From positions 18,328,852 through 18,392,851 of the forward strand of contig CM070520.1 of the NCBI GenBank assembly GCA_036346375.1: a stretch of 64,000 nucleotides of DNA, read 5' to 3'. The notes beneath the pieces were generated by a model. The model saw only the letters and a list, made by a program, of their open reading frames with translations. It was not told the origin of the DNA and did not search any database. Both the position numbers and the translations under genes were made by a program. Positions 1 through 11,939 of the stretch are shown here, piece after piece; positions within the stretch are counted from its first letter, which is position 1, and every line of letters starts with the position of its first letter. This DNA comes from Guadua angustifolia. Its lineage: Eukaryota > Streptophyta > Magnoliopsida > Poales > Poaceae.

Positions 1-1389
1 CAGTTCTTCGGGCTTCTGCTTCTTATCCCGCTTCCTAGAGGACTCGGCATGATCCTTCTTGTCCTTATGCCGTGAGCGATCGTCATGACGCTCGGCCAAA
101 GCAGCCGAGGCTGTTGCGTAGCGGTCCGTCAATTCAAACATTTCTCTTACCGTAGTCGGCGGCTTCCGGGACATCTTCTTAATCAAGTCAAGGTCGTTGA
201 CGCTTTTTTGGAACGCTGCGATGGCCGTGGCCTTCGAAATGTCCTGAATCGAATTCTTCTTTTGCATGAAGCGCCGGATAAATTCCCGGAGAGTTTCGCT
301 CCTTCTCTGATGAAGTTGGTATAGGTCCCACTGAGTCCTAGGTATTTCATAAGTGCCCTGGAAGTTAGTGATGAACTGCTCACAAAGATCTCCCCAGGAA
401 TCTATAGAATTCGCTGGAAGTCTTGTGAGCCAGGCTTGAGCCGAAGGGGTAAGTGTGACCGGCAGATAATTGGCCATTACGTTGTGATCGCCCCCAGCTA
501 CCATGATCGCAAGGGAATAAACTTGCAACCAAGCTTCTGGATCTCTTTCTGCATCGAATTTAGTGATGCCTTTGGGGTTGAAACCTTCAGGCCAAACCAC
601 TCGGCGAAGCCGGGGATTGAAGGCTCGGATCACTTCAATAGGCCCATCGCTGCGCCGACGTGGGGAGCGTCGGGAAGGTGATCTGACATGGCGGTCCTCA
701 CTATCGCCCTTGTCTCGGTGGTGTCGGCTTCTTCGGTCGTCCCGATCATCATGGTGGATGCCGAAACGTTCGTAGTCATCTTTGCGCCGGTGGCGCTCTT
801 CATCTTCTCGATCCCACCGCCTAGTATTCAGGTCTGCGCGAAGATCACAGCTGATGCTTTGTCGGGCGTCCTCACCTCGTCGAAGTTCAAATCGGCCACG
901 CATGGCCCGACTGCGGGCCGTATTGCTGCTGGCAGCCTGAGTGACTACGCGGGTACGAGAATGCTCTTTCTCCCCTGGTTCTTCCTGATGCTGCTGGATC
1001 GCCGCTGCTGTCACCATGGTTTTGACTTGGGCCACGATCGGAGCGGCTGGGCTGTCGGAACCGAGCATTGGTCCCAATGTATCGAGAAGCGTCTTTGATG
1101 CGACGATATTCTGCTGAGGAGTATGGAAAACCGATTGGTTCCCCATCTTCATCTGCAAGATGTCTTCGTTAACATTGCGGCCCCTGGCCTGGAGAGACTT
1201 CACGCGGGTTTCTTGTGCTCCATGATGAAGGCGCTCTGCCTCTGCGGCGTCCGCGGTGTCTTTCTGTTGCTGGGACTCAGTCGGTAGGTCTTCGATCACA
1301 AAGATACCGCGAAAGCCTTGAGAACCTCCTGCCTTGCTCTCTGAGTCAGAAGAACAATAAGACAGATTGGACTGCCCTTTAGATCTGAG
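1..1389 (-). pseudogene. Ty3/gypsy Gag fragment, cut by window edge and by an insertion
   Basis: On the minus strand an uninterrupted frame runs from about 1431 to the left window edge. It encodes an Arg/Asp/Glu-rich linker, then a typical retrotransposon Gag core: WPEGFNPKGITKFD, PEAWLQVYSLAIMVAGG, QGTYEIPRTQWDLYQLHQRR, SETLREFIRRFMQKKNSIQD. After that comes a charged Lys/Arg tail rich in HDDRSRHKDKK. Gag packages element RNA in virus-like particles. The first ~14 codons of the frame (1431-1390) belong to the flanking inserted LTR, so the real N-terminus lies on the far side of that insertion, at 6158-6352. The gene is therefore split and non-functional here. Pol, if present, would lie left of the window. 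Family: Tat/Athila-like gypsy; the sublineage is inferred. Confidence 0.8.
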
Positions 1390-4300
1390 TGGTTTGAAAT
1401 TCCAATTCAAGTCTTTCCTTTGAAATTCCATTCAAATTCAAAATTTGAATTTTCCTCGATGTTCTAAATGACCTAGCATCCATTTCCTTCCGAAATTAAA
1501 GTTCAATCCTTTACCGTCCACAAAATCAGAATTTCCAATTCCGGTCCTTATTCGAAATTTCACCCGAGTTCTAAAATACTCCAAAAATCTCAAAATTCAT
1601 GTAATTAGGTTCCAAATATTCTAAAATGATTTTGAAATTTTTTCCAAGATTTATAGAATCTCTCTGTTATTTTATCTCTCGCGCTTTTTATCAAATCCGT
1701 TATTTTCGTCCAGAAATAATCTAAATTCCAAAGTTCATCCAAAAATAGTGAAACCAATTTTATTTGGTTCCATTTTATTCTTTAGGATTTTTAGGATCTT
1801 TTCCGGTATTTTTAGATCTTGTTATCTATTTTATCTCACGCACTTTAAAAACGGCATTGTTCATCTTCCCCAACTGAACAGCACTGTTCACGTCCAAACT
1901 CCATGTCTGGCCCCATATTCAAATGCTCATAACTTTTGCAATTCTCAACAAAATCGAGTGAGGTCAGTTGCAAATCGTTGGCCTAGTTAAGGGCTTCAAT
2001 TCCCCTGCAGTTTCCCTCTTTGAAATCAAGTGAAATGGACGCTGCACTCACTTCTTTGCCGTTTCTTGTTTAAGCCATGACTTTTCCGTTTCTCATCCTC
2101 TCAACGCGTGTGACCACCCAAAATGTGTGTTTCAGTCTCCCCAACACGGTGCTCACACTTGCCCTCCATTTCCAGAACATTTGCTCTTCCAAAAATCGAA
2201 GAAACGGTCGTCGGACGTCCTCCGTTGGCATCGCCGTGCCATCTTTTGTTCCGGTATGGAAAATTGACTTCCGTTCACGTCATCTTGTGCGCATTAGTGT
2301 GTAGATCATAGCCCCTCAAGAAAATCCAGGTTTCGTCAAGAATTGCTCCGGGAATTTGAGTTCGTTCGTCGTCAAGTTGAGTTCCATTCGTCGTCGATTC
2401 CTCCCAAACCGGTAATCCCCAATCAAATTCCTTCTAGATATAGCCTAGTATGATCTTGCTCTACGCTGTGCTCCCGCTAGTTTTGAGAAATTCCGCGTTT
2501 TATTGTGTTTTTGGCCACCATGCCATTCGGACCGTTTTTTGGTCGCGTCGGCCGTCGCCCTCACCGTCGCTCCGGCCATCCCCGCCGTCGGCCGTCATGC
2601 CCACGGGCTCCTCACACCTCGCCGCCCCATCCCCACCACTGGCCGGCCCTCAATTGGCCAACGTCGCCCCAATTCTATGCACGCACGCCACAAGCTCGTA
2701 TAAATGCCGATTTGATCCGTTTTTGCTCCAAATCCAGTTTCTCTTGACCTAGCCGCCACCCCAACCTTGTGTAGACCTCCCATGACCTCTCCCACGCATA
2801 TGCCATCTCATGGATCTCACCCAAACTCTAGAAATCCATCCCTCATCCTCCGAAACGCCACCGAACGTTGGTCTATATTGGCATTGCGTTCCTGGTCGAC
2901 TCATAGCGATTTTTGGTGATCCGACCATGTCACCTTGTGCTCTATGGTAGCCTCTGTCTCCCTTTTAAATTTCGTGCAATTTGGTTCATGGAATCAAAAG
3001 TTACGGCCGCCCAAAGATCAAATTTTGCCGGAGGCTGTTCTCCCTCGTTTTTGTGAGTTTGGCCGTGAAATTTTTATGGCAGACTCCTATTGATGTCCTC
3101 TACATGGTGCTCATCCTAACCCACAGTTTTGACCTCATAATCTTGCACAGAAAATTCTTTTCTCCGATCAGACTACGTTGCAGATAGCAAAACACTTTGT
3201 TGCGCGTTCCCCGTTGATCCAGAAGGTAAAACTCAGATCCATTTACGTCATATTGTGCCAAATATTCCCAGATAGCTCTCTATAAAATTTGGTTAGGTTT
3301 CATCTATTATTTTAAAAGTTATGACCGTTTGATCTATTAGCTCCGGGAGCCGTTCATCGGCAGTTTGTGATCAATCCGGTGGGTTGCCGCCAAATCCGCC
3401 TATATTGTTGAGTTTGTCTCGTCGCGTTCTACGCGATGGATATTTTCCATTTGCTGTTGCATCTATCGAAATTCTTTTTATTCGTCGGCCGCCGCCTTTT
3501 GCCGCCGCCGCGCGTCGTCTGTGCCGCCAACCATTTTGGTTTGTCATGGCCATGCCATTGTGTCCAGTAGACCATTATCCCCTGTTTTGTCTATCGTTGA
3601 AGTTCATTTGATCCCCGGTTGCCGTCAAAGCCAAGTTCTAGAATCTACCCGTCGTCTTTTCAACCTAGCCCTCCGTTATCCATTCGCGTCTCGGTTAGTC
3701 ACCCTTGGTAGCATTCTATCGTTGCCATGTCGTTGCACCGACGGGAACCACCTTGTTATTCCATGAGTGTCCCGTCATCGCTTCACCTTCATTGTTAACG
3801 TTTCGCCGTTAACGTTCCATCGTTAACGTTCCGCCGTTAACGTTTCGCCGTTAACGTTCCATCGTTAACGTTTCGCTGTTAACGTTTCGTCGTTAACGTC
3901 CCGCCGTTAACGCTTTGCTCTCATCACATGTGTGCATGCAAGTAAAGGCCCTAATGTGATGTCCTTATCCTTTCTATCGCCTTGATGTGATCTAGCTCTA
4001 TCACATTGAGTTTAGCCCCGTCTTCTTATCATCGTTGTTTTGTCATCATCGAGCCTTTTCATCGATGTATGACTGAACCCCCTTATCGAATCACAGTAGA
4101 TGTTGACCCCACTTGTCCTTGTCTTATCTTTGAAAATCTAATCTGTCATTGATTGGGAAATCATTCATGGACTTGGTTGATACACCATTGCCCATATGTC
4201 AATATCTGTCCAATTGAGTTAATTAATCTCGAAGGATATTCCCTGGAATATACTTCGTTCTTCCCTAATCATCAGCCGTAACCTTCTCGATAAATCTTCT

Positions 4301-6157
4301 GAAAGCCTGTTCTCTTTCATCCGATCTTCGATCAAATCTAAGTTCCTAAATTCAATCCCTTCCGTTCAGTACCAATCTAATATTAAATTGGAGTTTATTT
4401 GAATTGCTTTTGAGTTTTGTTGTATTTGTGCTTCTTTGTCGTTAGACGTGTCGTCCAGAAGTTACCCGAAGTAGCTGAAGGACGAGGAAGTCGAAGCACT
4501 CGATTGAAAAGCTAAAGGTTGAAGAAGCCGAAGATTAATTATAAAGAGTAAAGAGCAGTTTATAGCAAGTGCCAGGCAGTTGTGCTTTGATCATATTGCT
4601 CCCAGTTTTACAAATTTACTTTGATTCAAATTATTGCATGCTAGTTCAAGATTAAAATGATTTAAATTAATTTGGGATTAGTTATTCAATCCAATTGCTA
4701 ATATCACCTTGACATGATTATTTGTATGCCATAATTCATTTGTCACCCTAAGATGGTTGATTATTAGTTGGTTGTTATTACTTGCCAACGTAGGTTGGTT
4801 AGATCGTGTATAATTGCTTAGCCATGCCACGCAACTCATGTCTTTTGAAAATAAAAGGTTAATACTGATCACTAGATTATGAAATGTGTTTGTGAAATGG
4901 TGTGACGTGTTGCCACATGATGATGTTGATATGTGGAATCAGTGTGGTTCTACATGGATGTTGAGTTGTTGTTGGCATTGTGTTACGCAATAATCAACTG
5001 GGGTGGTAAAGGATTTAGACTGAGGCAAGTGGCAAGTGGCTTTATGCCAGGTGGGCCATCGTGGCATTTGGGAGGGTTGAGTGTTGTGAGGGCTGTGCAC
5101 CAATTTTGAGTGAAGGATGTCTTGCCTTGGTCAGTTAAGGACTTCACCTTGCAAGCCTTTGACCTGAGTCACTCGTACAACCACATGTCTGAATGGGAAG
5201 ACCTAGTTTAGTAGGATTCGATATCTCACCTTTGATACCTCGGGGTGGCGATTACGGGTAATCAGTATGGGGAGCGTGCTGTCTGCCGGCTTGGTACCGG
5301 CCCAACGGTATTCGCTCATCCTATACTTGACTCGGCGAGGGAAGTGATAGTGAAGGCAACCCGGAGAGATTCTTAGGTTGAGTTAGAAGTTTCTGAAAGG
5401 TTTTGTTATGATCACTCATTCGCATACTCTTGTATGGCGATTCACGACTGACGTGATGAGTTGATTGTATCTTATGGGTAAAGTGTACAACCTCTATAGA
5501 GTGTAAAACTATTCGAATAGCCGTGTCCGCGGTACTGGACAATGCTCGGGGATTACAGTCAAGGGGTAGAGTTTTGAAAATAAAATGAGGTTGGGAATGT
5601 GAACAATGTGATATGGAAATTGGTTAAGAATGAGAAATGCTTTACTTGAGAATGATTACGAAATTTATTATGGGTATTATTGTTTTACTGCTTTTCTATC
5701 TATTATGATTATTTGTGAATCTTTGCTTTATTGCAAAAGAACCATTCACCATTCCTTTGAAATAAGCCATGCATGTAGTAATAGAACGCATTACATGCAT
5801 GACTTGTTGAGTACGGTTGTGTACTCACCCTTGCTTTAACAAAATATCACCATTGAGGAGAAGTCTTTGTCTTGAAGAAGGAGGTTCTGCAAGAAGGCGA
5901 ATATCTAGGAGTTGAACTTTGTCAAATACCTGTGGTATTTTGATGGGATTCACCGACGTTCTTCATTCCGCTGCTGTTCGTTTTACTCTGAGTTAAAGCC
6001 ATCTAGGCTTCACAATTGTAAGTTGACCTTAAGGTTGTTCAACATGTTATATTAAAAGATGAATACTTTATTTATTATTCCGTTGTGTATGATTGTGATA
6101 TTCATCTTTATTAACTGTGGGCACTAGCTACTGATCCTGGGACTAGTGCTGAAAACA
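1390..6157 (+). mobile_element. Long solo-LTR-like insertion interrupting gypsy gag
   Basis: A 4.77-kb non-coding block separates two halves of one gag gene. It begins TGGTTTGAAATT and ends CTGAAAACA. The flanking 5-mers are CTGAG (1385-1389) and CAGAG (6158-6162), a 4/5 match that suits a degraded TSD. The left part is AT-rich. The right part (about 4430-6157) has the texture of a grass gypsy LTR, including a block around 5470-5545 that is also found in a second LTR near 23100, and a stretch near 5800 typical of the end of such LTRs. No gag or pol coding is seen. I read it as a solo LTR of a long-LTR gypsy family. Plus orientation is inferred from resemblance only. Confidence 0.55.
3793..3913. 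repeat. 14-bp tandem repeat, nine copies, GTTAACG core
   Basis: Nine head-to-tail copies of a 14-bp unit of the form GTTAACGTTYCRYC start every 14 bases from 3793. Each contains the palindrome GTTAAC. The copies differ at two or three positions, with two main variants (TTCGCC and TCCATC endings). The array lies inside the long LTR-like insertion. Confidence 0.9.
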
Positions 6158-6352
6158 CAGAGGGTTTCCGGATAGCGAATTCGGGTCCCGACACTGCCCG
6201 GCTGGGAGAGCGACAGAATCACCTCCAGATTGGATCTGATCCGAATCCGAAAGGATAAGCTTGCCTAGATCATCGGCGATGAAGTCCAAGCTTTCGAAAC
6301 GTAACGCCTGGGTGGGAGTGAAGGTGGCCATGACTTCGCTAGGTATTGCCAT
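6158..6352 (-). pseudogene. N-terminal part of the split gypsy Gag
   Basis: The minus-strand frame starting at ATG 6352 reads MAIPSEVMATFTPTQALRFE, then SLDFIADDLGKLIL, and runs into the inserted LTR at 6157. An alternative start (MATFTPTQ) is at 6331. It lies just downstream of the primer-binding site and LTR, where a gag start is expected. Its continuation is the Gag fragment at 1-1389. A single-base phase difference between the two halves means that at least one small indel has also accumulated. Confidence 0.6.
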
Positions 6353-6381
6353 CGAGCTTGATGGGATTGATCTTAACGCAG

Positions 6382-6400
6382 CCCCTACCTGGCGCGCCAA
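6382..6400 (-). other. Primer-binding site of the left gypsy element
   Basis: Minus-strand sequence TTGGCGCGCCAGGTAGGGG lies directly inside the LTR end (6402). TGGCGCGCCAGG is a usual tRNA primer-binding motif of plant Tat/Athila-type gypsy elements. Confidence 0.65.
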
Positions 6401-6401
6401 C

Positions 6402-6885
6402 TGTCGACGTTTATTGTCGGCAATAATGAAAACGGGGTTAGGCGCTGGATCCAAACTCGATGGTAGCACAAGACACGAGAATTATACAGGTTCGGCTCTC
6501 GCGGAGGAGATAATACCCTAGTCCTGTACTCTGGAATTATATGTGGCTAGCTAACTTGCTGATGAGATTGTATCATGATGTTCCCCCGTCCCTCCCTTTA
6601 TATAGCAGAGGAGGGCGGTTACAAAAGAGAGTCCTGGTCGGATACAAAGTGGGAATTATATCTCCTGTACCTATCCGTTTGGCAACGGTTTAGATTACGA
6701 TTGCATCCTACCTAATCCGGATCGGTTGCTATCTTCAAGGCTTCCTTATTTCGCACATTTTGGCGCACCCCTGGTAGCTTCTTTTTCCTTGTAGCCAGCC
6801 CGGCCTAGTCTTGTTCAGTTGGACCTCGCAAGCCTGTCTTGCAGATACCCATGGTGTGTATACTCCACGGGTGCTATCGGCTATG
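6402..6885 (-). mobile_element. 5' LTR of the left gypsy element
   Basis: On the minus strand this block ends in GTCGACA next to the primer-binding site. A TATA box (TATATAAA, 6604-6597 on the minus strand) is followed by a GC-rich leader. The outer end is not sharp: I place it near 6885, where an unrelated element begins. The usual TG start is not clear, so that end may be mutated. Confidence 0.55.
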
Positions 6886-7875
6886 GTAGCCCGGTGCTAC
6901 CGGGGTAGCGGTAGCACCGGCCTGAATGGCTAGTGCAAAAATTTCAGAGAGCACCTCTTTGTGGCTAGTCTCAAAAAATTAGAGGCCCGGTGCTACCGGT
7001 CCTAGTTGGGCGGTAGCACCGAACCCACTGCTCAACGGCATCTGGCAATGCATTTAATGTTCTGACCCAACCGTTGGGATGGAACCCGGTGCTACCGGTC
7101 CTACATGGGCGGTAGTACCGAAAAACCTGACTTGATCGGGATTTCGAGCTCAAACAGCTAGTTTTGGTGGTTGGGGCTATAAATACCTCCCCACCTGCAC
7201 TCTACAGTATCTCTTGGTTCTCATTGATGATATTTGAGCTCTAGCAAAGACTCCTCTCTCTAGTGCATTCAATTCTTATTTTGAGTAAGTGAGGAGGAAA
7301 TTTGAGTGTTGCATTTAGTGTGAGCCTTTAGACACTCAATTCGACCCCAATCAAGCGTCAAGACTTGTTACTCTTGGAGGTTGCCGCCTCCTAGATGGCT
7401 TGGAGGCGGGTGAAATCGGTGATCTTCTCAAGGAAGTTTGTGAGAAGACCCGATCGGTTTTGAAGGCAAGAAGCTCGCCTACCCGGAGAGGGGAAGAGCT
7501 ACCACGAGTGATTGAGGAAGACTCAAGCGGATGGAGCCGGCTTGAAGAATTTCAAGTCACCTCAACGTGGAGCAGGGGAGACCGACAAGTCTCCAAGACC
7601 ACGGGATAAATTCTTGTGTTCATTGCGTGCGGTTTGCATCTCTTATTCTCTTGTGAATTTTATAATCTAAGTGACTTGAGAAATTTATTTAGTGAAGAAT
7701 TGTCCCTCGGTTTCACTTATATTGTTGAAATATTTAGTGATTACTAGAAGTACATAGTGTTAAATTGTTAAAATTTGCAATTCTTGCTTAGTGATCTCCA
7801 AAATTAAAATTAGTGTAGAAAAATTTAGAAACCTCCTATTCATCCCCCCTCTAGTTGGTTATCCTTGATCTTCTG
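6886..7875 (+). mobile_element. Copia-like LTR with hairpin-rich U3 and TATA box
   Basis: The block opens TGGTAGCCCGGTGCTACC. Three GC-rich inverted repeats follow (6893-6919, 6988-7021, 7087-7119), each pairing CGGTGCTACC with GGTAGYACCG. A TATA box (TATAAATA, 7178-7185) precedes a transcribed-type leader. The end is a polypyrimidine stretch (near 7847-7860) of the kind that closes grass SIRE-type copia LTRs. No pol coding follows. Exact ends and the superfamily call are inferred. Confidence 0.45.
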
Positions 7876-9176
7876 ACTGAGCAGCTGCGGTGTCTTTGTG
7901 GTATAAAGGCCACAGACGCAAATCTTCTTTCAGTCATGGCGGTGCAAGAGCCCTAGCGATGGCGGTGCAAGCTAGCTAGCAGGCTTGCATTGCAAGGCAA
8001 CGTCAGTCACGGCGCAAGGAAAAGGCGAAGGAACGTAGCATGCAACTATAGAGCGAAAAGCAAGTCATCATGTGATCATTGGATGCAATAGAAGCTCTAG
8101 GCGGCACAGTAAAGGTATGTCCAAACAACTATGTACGCAAGCAAGGAAGAGAAAGCGACAAGAAAAGATATTGTTGTCTGGCGCAATAGGGGACGGGACA
8201 TGCAGTAGCAAGGCGACACAAATTAAGAAAAAATAGATGGACGAACAGCATGCCGAGGCTGTGCAAGCAAAGAAGCCTCTCCAGCTGGCCGTGCGCAAGA
8301 AAGAAAACTAGAAAAGCAAGCTTACATGCAATTGCAGAAAAGCAAGCAAGGTGCATGCGGAGGTTGCAAGCAGCAAGGCTCCAGGCAGCAGCACTTCCAC
8401 TCCAGGCTTCAAGCGCAAGTGTGGCCGATGAGGCCAACGCGTGAGGAGGCGTTGGAGCAGTGCAGACTACGTGGTGGTGCAGATCAAGGGTGTGGGAGCT
8501 GTCGGGCGCACACGAGTGAGGGCTGCCATTGGGCGCTAGGAAGGCTTTGTAGCTCGGTCGGGTAGGCCGGTAGCAGCGGCATCGGCAGCATGCACGGAGG
8601 GCCAATGTGGCGCACAACAGTGGATCATGCAGGCGGCAGATACGAGGATGCAATGGTGGGCCGATGGGAAGGCCAATGAGAGACTGTGGCGTCGGCATGG
8701 AGGGCGCGCAGAGACGAGGCGGCAGGTGACCTCGGAGGTGGCTCGAGAGGAAGGTCGCGTTGGCGGAGATGGCGGCTCAGCCGGAAGTTGAGATGTCGGC
8801 TGGAGGGAAGCCAAACTCTAGCAAGCCAAGCTAGCAAATCATCACGAGGGTGATGCAAGAAGTAAAGCAAAAGCTCTCGAAAACAACAATAGTTCAATGC
8901 TCGTCATATTTTGTTTCGCGTGGTGTCTTTTTTGCAGTACCGCAGCATAGGCATTAGGAGGATGCAGAGGCACCAAGTGGTTGCAGCACAGGCGTCAGGA
9001 GGGCGCAGAGGCACCAAGTGGGTGCTAGTGTAGGCGACTCAAGAGAGTAGGGCGTTGTTTCATGTACACAGACGATACAACGCAAAGGAGTTCGCGCACA
9101 CAGAACGAGTTGAACAAGTTCTTAGAGACGAGAGAGAAGATCGGCGTGATCAAAGGTATTACAAGATTAGGGGAAA
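7876..9176 (+). other. Non-coding internal region of a non-autonomous retroelement
   Basis: No protein family is recognisable on either strand. The stretch 7950-9060 is rich in short direct repeats built on AAGCAAG and GGCAGCA words. Open frames here are compositional. It ends in a polypurine tract (AGGGGAAA, 9169-9176) directly abutting the LTR at 9177, so it is probably the internal part of a non-autonomous LTR element whose 5' LTR is lost. Confidence 0.4.
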
Positions 9177-9401
9177 TGTTGGATGTAATCTTGTACTAGG
9201 AAAGTTTTAGTTTGGAAAGTTTGTATTAAGAAAGTTTAGGATGAGGAGTTCGATTAAGACAAGGAAGTAGAATCCCATTCCGTTTATGAGGACTGTAGTT
9301 TTGGGTATAAATATAGGGTTAGGCTTAAGTTTTGTAAGCAAATATAGCGAGAAGTAATAAAGAGAAAATTATCTCAAAGTTTTTGATGTTCTGTTCCAAC
9401 A
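9177..9401 (+). mobile_element. Short 3' LTR with polypurine tract
   Basis: A 225-bp LTR starts TGTTGGA and ends TCCAACA, a perfect 7-bp terminal inverted repeat. Inside are a TATA box (TATAAATATA, 9306-9315) and a polyadenylation-type AATAAA (9357-9362), in the right order for the plus strand. The tract AGGGGAAA lies directly upstream. No matching TSD is seen, which fits a 3' LTR and not a solo LTR. Confidence 0.7.
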
Positions 9402-11170
9402 CATGTAAGCCTATTTGCATCTTCTTCTAGCCATAACTGCCATCACGCACCCCCTTCTGATGAAGTCCCTACATGCTAGTGTGCTAGCTAGAATTGGAGG
9501 TTTATCATCAGAACATAGGCATTACCATTGCCATCTATGGCGCCACCACTGCTACACCGAAGACCATTGGTCTCTGTGTCAATCACTGTAGCGTCACCAA
9601 GGCCCTAGATAGCTAATGCAATGACCCGATTGACCTATGTTTCCCTCTTTCACTCAGTTCACCATCGACCTGAGTGCGCCGCCACTCAACGCCATCATGC
9701 CACCGCCTTTGTCCATCTCTTGACCACTGTCGCCACTGTCGCCACCCATAGCTCCACCAAGATGCCCTTGTTCAATTTTCGAGCTTACCCATGTCGTGCT
9801 CTATTTCCCTAATCCTCCCTCCTATCTATTTTTCTGACAAGTGGGCCTCAAAGTTTAGTGTAATGATGATAATTAGGATTAGATTAGTTTAATTAATTTT
9901 GTTTAAACTTATGAATCTATGGCATGTGCCTCCAATTAGGATAAATAAGTACTTTTATATTTCAAACCAATATTTACGCATTAGTGATAGCTTGGTCCCA
10001 ACCATCAGCTTAAAAATTCAGAAAAAAGGAAAAGGATGGCTTCAATTTTGTAGGAATACACCTTCTGCGTAGGAAAATGTAATTAGCTAATTTATGCCTT
10101 CAACATCACATCTCATGATAGTATTTTCTCCTTTCTTTTCCTAGAATTTTCCCAGCCAATCCAAATTCAAATGCTTAAAACCTTTTGGTCCAAACTCCAA
10201 ATTGAGTGAAACCAGTTCTTAATTTTTTTTTCTAAAATCATGCGCTTTCATAATTTGCAAAAAAAATATTGGGATTTGGTTTGTGTTTTTATTCTATTGG
10301 CTTTTATTTGTGTCACTCAAAATTTCGTGCGTAGATACCTATGGAAATCCCTGAGGTCGACCCCAAGCAAGACCAAGAGTTCAACAAGCAAGGTAAGCAC
10401 CCCTTGTGATCATATTTGATCCCATATTTTTATTGTTATATATGTTGTGTTCAAAACTATTATGCATGTGCATAATTTCAGTAAAAGTCGATATATTTGT
10501 AAAGATGGTAGATATATCAAGTTGCTGCTACCATACAAAATTGGCACTCTCTCTCTATTGTCACCATAGTAATGTTATCCACCCCTAGTTAGGGTTTACT
10601 GTCGAATTATAGATGACACTAGACGATAGATGCTTAGTCATGCTCATCTCAGCGCTAGACAAGCTAGGTTTGAAAATGGTCGAATGTTTACATGGGAAAT
10701 ATGTGAGTATTAGTCCAGAGGTGATACCATTGTTATCTTGGCTATCAAATAAAGGTGAAAACATGTTTTGAGACTTGAGCGAGTGATTGAAGGGATTTAT
10801 ACAGTTGCACGTAGGGGAAACTGGTAGTCTTTTTCAGGTTACTAAGGATCGATCTATTGTGTGATAAACCCTAGTATATTTGTACAATCACACATGCCTT
10901 CATGAGAAGGCATTGGCATAATAAGTTTCCATGTTCCAGCAAGTAAAACCGCATGGGGTAGTTGATAGGTATTAGGCTAGTGCGTGCATGGAGTGGTGCT
11001 CCTTGCTTGTAGGAACTTTGAGAGGTACACAAAGTCTACCAACACAACGTTGAGCTCTTAGGATGTTGGAGGTACTACATATCTTAAAAGGGTATCAACG
11101 GTGTGATTTGTTGTTGGAACCAGTAAAGTAAAAACTTTGTCATGAACTCTCAAATGGGTACATTCGGTAC
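9402..11170 (+). mobile_element. Left half of an old LTR, interrupted by the Tat element
   Basis: From about 9800 the sequence has the texture of a long grass gypsy LTR: AT-rich, then a pseudo-coding piece (10337-10391), then a transcribed-type leader (10620-11100). It stops at GGTAC (11166-11170) and resumes with GGTAC at 23054, so the Tat element split it. Nothing recognisable lies in 9402-9800; open frames there look compositional. Confidence 0.5.
11166..11170. repeat. Target-site duplication GGTAC, left copy
   Basis: GGTAC directly precedes the left LTR. The identical 5-mer at 23054-23058 directly follows the right LTR. This fixes both element ends. Confidence 0.9.
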
Positions 11171-11866
11171 TGTCGACGATTCGGGAACCGGTCCCTCGCC
11201 GAGCTTACTTGTTGAATGAGGGATCAACCTAAGGCCCCTTTTCCGCGAGGGGTGTAGCGTCCGAGGCCCTACCGAGCTACGGGACAAGGCAGTTAGGGCA
11301 ATCGCAAAGCACAGAGGGAGACCTTTTTGATCTGGTTCAGGCCTCTCGTGGGGGAGATAACAGCCCTATGTCCAGTAATTACACTGATATGTAAAGATGG
11401 TTACAAATGCTGCGTACAAGTGTGAGTAAAAGTCTAGTGGAGCTAACCCAGCCAGGAGGAACCCTCAACCCTTCGCACGAGAGGGTATTTATAGGGGATT
11501 ACAGGCGACAAATCATTTATTACAGGGGCGCTTCATCGTTTTTGGACGTCATGGGGCAGAGCGCCACCACCCGGGCATCGCGCGACGTGGGTACAATGGG
11601 CGGTATTATTGGGCGCCAGAGACCACCAGGCGCCCCGCAATTAATGTCGGACCCGCTTTGGAGACCATGCCCGCTTTTGGGTGAACTTCGAGGTGTCTTT
11701 GACGGGCCGAGTCGTGAAGTCAGTTAACACCGAGCAAGCATGCTCGGGAGGAGAGCTTGATGAAAGTCGAAGGTCGGCGGACCACAGACACGCGGCGCCG
11801 GCTCGGACATGGTCGACGCCGACCGGGCTTCGATGGTCGTTTATAGGCTATAACCAATCCCCGACA
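11171..11866 (-). repeat. 3' LTR of the Tat element
   Basis: This 696-bp LTR starts TGTCGACG and ends CCGACA on the plus strand. A minus-strand TATA box (TATAAATA) lies near 11490-11497. Compared with the other LTR it has many substitutions and small indels, for example around 11255-11340. The element side has a G-rich tract (CTCGGGGGC on the minus strand) serving as polypurine region. It also carries the palindromic word CCGAGCAAGCATGCTCGGG (11730-11748). Confidence 0.9.
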
Positions 11867-11939
11867 GCTAGCCCCCGAGGCTAAAGGGGGAAATTCCACC
11901 TTAAGCCTCCAGACTGGGAAAGGGATTGAGCCCTCATGT

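Noticed and set aside
3793..3913. CRISPR-like array
   Set aside because: The period is 14 bp with no spacers, and the genome is a plant; it is a simple tandem repeat.
8129..8897. Long minus-strand open frames rich in Cys, Leu and Pro
   Set aside because: They arise from repeated GCAAGC and GGCAGC words in non-coding retroelement sequence; no domain, no plausible splice structure.
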